A DNA stretch of 64,000 bases. It comes from Sulfitobacter alexandrii (lineage in GTDB: Bacteria > Pseudomonadota > Alphaproteobacteria > Rhodobacterales > Rhodobacteraceae). Position numbers and translations under genes: made by a program. This document shows, piece after piece, positions 61,398 through 64,000 of this stretch; position 1 is the first letter of the stretch; each line of letters opens with the position of its first letter. Location: contig NZ_CP018078.1 in NCBI RefSeq assembly GCF_001886735.1, positions 31,273 to 95,272 of the forward strand. Reading direction: 5' to 3'. The notes beneath the pieces were generated by a model. The model ran no database searches. It was not told the DNA's origin and worked only from the letters and a program-made list of their open reading frames with translations.

Positions 61398-61428
61398 TTG
61401 ACCTCCCCTTGCTGGAAGGTTGTAGCAG
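61398..61428 (+). promoter_or_regulatory. CueR-type copper promoter
   Basis: TTGACC (61398-61403), 19-bp spacer, TAGCAG (61423-61428). The core ACCTCCCCTTGCTGGAAGGT nearly matches the known CueR box of copA promoters. No cognate CueR gene is in the window. Confidence 0.75.
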
Positions 61429-61435
61429 TAAATGT

Positions 61436-61789
61436 ATGACCTGCGTTTTTCGCCTTGTTTTGATTCTCATGCTGACCTTCGGTGCAGTGACTGCGCCGGA
61501 TATGTCGTCGGCCAGTATGTCAATCACGGCTATGGCGCAGATGGAACCCACCGAAAGCGCGGATGGCCGTTGCGGCGGGTGCGATCCCACCGGATTTGCT
61601 GAGGGCACTGCCTGTGAAGGTGGGTGTCCTGTTCCTTGCGGCTCCAGCGGTACTTCTGGCCTCCTTGCCAAGATGCCGTCAGCGCGGCTCACGAGGCCTT
61701 TTGGTACTGCCGTCCGGGGTGCCGAACCTCTGATCTCACTCGGCACGAATCCGTCGCTTGATCCATTCCCTCCCAAACTGCCTGTCTGA
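61436..61789 (+). CDS. Small secreted cysteine-rich protein in the copper operon
   Basis: 117 residues. A hydrophobic leader (MTCVFRLVLILMLTFGAV) precedes a mature part with cysteines in CGGCDP, ACEGGCPVPCGSS and a Pro/Leu-rich end. No family recognised; metal binding is plausible. The predicted transcription start falls at about 61434-61436, so the mRNA may be leaderless. An ATG at 61469 is an alternative start. Confidence 0.55.
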   Translation: MTCVFRLVLILMLTFGAVTAPDMSSASMSITAMAQMEPTESADGRCGGCDPTGFAEGTACEGGCPVPCGSSGTSGLLAKMPSARLTRPFGTAVRGAEPLISLGTNPSLDPFPPKLPV

Positions 61790-61879
61790 ACCTGAAACCG
61801 GCCTCGCCTGCTGCGAGGCCTGATTGTTGCCTTGGCCGAAGCTGGCTGAGTGCGACCCTTTCAGATCAAGGCAGTTGCG

Positions 61880-63319
61880 ATGATTCTCCACAGACCGATT
61901 TCACGAAGGCACGTGCTTCGCACAGGTGCCGCATTCACAGCCCTATCCGCTCTATCACCTGCACGAATGGCAATGGCCGATCCAACTGGGGACCCATTCG
62001 TCCTACGCGCGGCATCCGGACAGGCCGCCCTGCGCCCGTCACCATACGGTCCGACTAATGTCTGGAGCTATAACGGGTCCGTCCCCGGTCCTGAAATCAG
62101 GGCCCGGCAGGGCGACCGAGTGCTGGTTTTGGCTCAGAATGGGTTAGATGAAGGGACCACAATCCACTGGCATGGCATCCGCACGCCCAATGCGATGGAC
62201 GGAGTGCCGTTCCTCACGCAGGACCCGATCCCGGTTGATGGCGATTTCCTGTACGAATTCGATGCACTGGATGCGGGCACGTTCTGGTATCACCCGCACC
62301 AGCGCAGTTCGGAACAGGTCGGACGTGGACTCTACGGGCCGCTGATCGTCGAGGAGGTGGACCCGATCCGCGTGGATCGTGACCTGACCTGGATGCTGGA
62401 CGACTGGCGCATGACGCGGGCGGGGCAGTTGTCGGATGAGTTCGGCAACCGCCATGACGCGATGCACGGCGGTCGTATTGGCAATTCCGTGACCATCAAC
62501 GGTGAGATCCCCGAACGGGTCTCGGTGCAATCCGGTGAGCGCATCCGCTTGCGGCTAATCAACGCGGCGAACGCGCGGATATTCGGGCTGGATTTTGGAG
62601 ATTTTGAACCAGTCGTGGTCGCGCTGGACGGTCAACCCGTGACGCCCCATGCCCCTGACGGCGGGGTCGTGGTGATCGGCCCGGCGATGCGTGTCGATCT
62701 GGTAATCGACATGACCGGCAAACCCGGAGAGGCCGTCACGGTCACCGATGTCTTCTACGAAGGCCTCGAATACCGTCTGGTCGATCTCGTCTACGGGCCT
62801 GACAGGCTGCGGGACAGTGTGCCGGATTGGTCGATGGACCTGCCGCCCAACCCGCTGGCCGAACCGGACATGGCGTCGGCCGCGCGGCACCAGATCGTCT
62901 TCAACGGCGGAATGATGGGGCAGATGATGATGGGCAGCGGTATGGGGTCGATGATGGACCAGATGCGCGAGGGCAACATGTGGTTCATCAACGGAGAAGC
63001 CGCGACGGGTCATATGATGGACCCCTTGCTGGTCCTGCCGCAGGGCACGTCGCACGTGTTCGAGATGGATAATCGCACCGCCTGGCACCATCCGATCCAT
63101 TTTCACGGGCATTCGTTCCGTGTGATCGCCCGCAACGGACAACCGACTCGGTATCGCGAATGGCAGGACACCGTCCTGATGGCACCCGAAGAACGGGTCG
63201 AGATCGCCTTCGCCGCGGACAATCCCGGTGACTGGATGTTCCATTGCCACATTCTGGAACACCAGGCGGCGGGCATGATGGGCGTCATCCGTGTCGAACC
63301 TGGCACGACCAAAACCTGA
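61880..63319 (+). CDS. CueO/CopA-like multicopper oxidase
   Basis: 479 residues, three cupredoxin domains. Tat signal (ISRRHVLRTGAAFTALSAL). Copper ligands: TTIHWHGIR, FWYHPHQRSS, HHPIHFHGHSFR and MFHCHILEHQAAGMM. A methionine-rich loop (MMGQMMMGSGMGSMMDQM) sits where CueO has its Met-rich helix for Cu(I). It oxidises toxic Cu(I). ATG 61880 is preferred; GTG 61850 is possible. It is second in the CueR-type operon. Confidence 0.9.
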   Translation: MILHRPISRRHVLRTGAAFTALSALSPARMAMADPTGDPFVLRAASGQAALRPSPYGPTNVWSYNGSVPGPEIRARQGDRVLVLAQNGLDEGTTIHWHGIRTPNAMDGVPFLTQDPIPVDGDFLYEFDALDAGTFWYHPHQRSSEQVGRGLYGPLIVEEVDPIRVDRDLTWMLDDWRMTRAGQLSDEFGNRHDAMHGGRIGNSVTINGEIPERVSVQSGERIRLRLINAANARIFGLDFGDFEPVVVALDGQPVTPHAPDGGVVVIGPAMRVDLVIDMTGKPGEAVTVTDVFYEGLEYRLVDLVYGPDRLRDSVPDWSMDLPPNPLAEPDMASAARHQIVFNGGMMGQMMMGSGMGSMMDQMREGNMWFINGEAATGHMMDPLLVLPQGTSHVFEMDNRTAWHHPIHFHGHSFRVIARNGQPTRYREWQDTVLMAPEERVEIAFAADNPGDWMFHCHILEHQAAGMMGVIRVEPGTTKT

Positions 63320-63338
63320 AACTCACACACTTAGGACC

Positions 63339-63812
63339 ATGAAAATGAATGAACCGATAAAGAAGATACTTGGATTTGCCAGCCTCGGCACGGCAGGTGC
63401 CGTCGCCGTCCTTGCGATGAGCCTGAATGCCGCGCCTGCCGCGGCGCAGGAGGTCACGCTCTACAAGAACCCACAATGCGGATGTTGCGAGAGTTACGCG
63501 GACTATCTGCGCGAGAACGGTTTCACGGTGGAGGTGAAGCCGACCCACGATCTGGAGCAGATCAGCCGCGATGCGGGCATCCCGGATGACTTCCAAGGCT
63601 GCCACACAGGCTTTTTGGACGATTACGTCATCAGCGGCCACGTGCCGATTGATGTCGTCAACAGGCTGCTGGAAGAGCGCCCGGAAATTGCCGGTGTGAC
63701 TCTTCCCGGCATGCCATTGGGGTCGCCGGGTATGGGCGGCGCGAAACAGGAGCCCTTCAAGATTTACACCGTCGAGGAAGGTGTGAGCCCGACCGTATAT
63801 TCGGTCGAATGA
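63339..63812 (+). CDS. DUF411 periplasmic metal-binding protein, copy 2
   Basis: 157 residues from MKMNEPIKK; signal peptide to about AAAQE. Same family as copy 1: LYKNPQCGCCESYADYLRENGF, GCHTGFLDDYVISGHVPIDVV and GMPLGSPGMGG. It lies 19 bp after the oxidase stop and belongs to the copper operon. Confidence 0.88.
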   Translation: MKMNEPIKKILGFASLGTAGAVAVLAMSLNAAPAAAQEVTLYKNPQCGCCESYADYLRENGFTVEVKPTHDLEQISRDAGIPDDFQGCHTGFLDDYVISGHVPIDVVNRLLEERPEIAGVTLPGMPLGSPGMGGAKQEPFKIYTVEEGVSPTVYSVE

Positions 63813-63869
63813 TCAATCGCGCGGTCTGGTGCGAACCCGTGCCAGACCGGTTTCAAGGGAAAACAAAGG

Positions 63870-64000
63870 ATGGAATGCATGATGATGGACGGTGGAATGA
63901 TGGGCGGCGGCATGATGATTGCGATGGGCCTCGTCTGGTTGCTGATCGTGGGTGTGCTGGTGCTCGCGGCGATCGCCTTGGTCAAATACATCCGCTCGGA
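63870..64000 (+). CDS. Methionine-rich small membrane protein, cut by the window end
   Basis: The first 43 codons read a Met-rich head (MECMMMDGGMMGGGMM) and one span (LVWLLIVGVLVLAAIALV). ATG 63870 follows AAAGG. Short Met-rich, membrane-anchored proteins with a SHOCT-type tail often sit in copper operons, but the rest is outside the window. Confidence 0.55.
   Translation, partial: MECMMMDGGMMGGGMMIAMGLVWLLIVGVLVLAAIALVKYIRS

Noticed and set aside
1..64000. tRNA or rRNA genes
   Set aside because: None recognised by eye on either strand, in line with a plasmid; a tRNA scan would be needed to exclude them fully.

Overview
The window looks like part of a large, mobile, GC-rich plasmid from a marine alphaproteobacterium, most likely Rhodobacterales (roseobacter group). 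The evidence is a complete repABC replication/partition operon, a VirB-type type IV secretion (T4SS) cluster, the block of DUF736/DUF3768/ArdC/strawberry-notch genes typical of alphaproteobacterial conjugative plasmids, several insertion sequences, and no rRNA, tRNA or housekeeping genes. Family names come from motif recognition only; no database search was run.

Layout. (1) 1-7.8 kb: T4SS operon on the + strand, in the order virB4 (3' end), virB7-like lipoprotein, virB1-like lytic transglycosylase, virB5, virB8, virB9, virB10, virB11, two small genes, and virB6, which is cut off by an IS3-family element (7838-9060). (2) 9.2-26.8 kb: minus-strand plasmid accessory block: DUF736, small DUF proteins, a 1420-aa methyltransferase-helicase, a RelBE-type toxin-antitoxin pair, a ParB-like protein, an IS110-family transposase, DUF3768, an inserted MFS exporter with its LysR regulator, and ArdC. 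Four of these genes share an upstream sequence motif. (3) 27.0-33.2 kb: a Fic protein, two identical 16-bp palindromes (candidate parS), repC, an antisense ctRNA candidate, repB, repA, and a serine recombinase. (4) 33.4-38.7 kb: a plasmid HTH protein, two L,D-transpeptidases (the second split by an IS3-family element) and a DsbA/ScsC-like protein, followed by decayed fragments. (5) 39.1-42.0 kb: a ZIP transporter and a two-domain multicopper oxidase divergent from an MntR-like repressor. (6) 42.7-64 kb: a metal-resistance and envelope island: a Zn/Cd/Pb-type P-ATPase, two further L,D-transpeptidases, a minus-strand run of thirteen closely packed genes (two Sco proteins, PCuAC, DsbA/DsbB, DUF411, M23 peptidase, ZIP, LspA, Lnt, penicillin-acylase-like, CtaG), a divalent-metal MerR regulator, two CDF exporters, a transglutaminase-like protein, and a CueO-like oxidase with a second DUF411 protein.

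How the parts fit. Six MerR-type promoters (-35 and -10 hexamers separated by exactly 19 bp) precede the first L,D-transpeptidase, the third L,D-transpeptidase, the P-ATPase, the Sco/Dsb/envelope operon, the transglutaminase/CDF pair, and the CueO-like operon. The last resembles the classic CueR site. The region therefore reads as one regulon that pairs metal export and oxidation with envelope maintenance: cell-wall cross-linking, disulfide chemistry and lipoprotein processing. This link between several L,D-transpeptidases and metal stress is the most interesting feature of the window.
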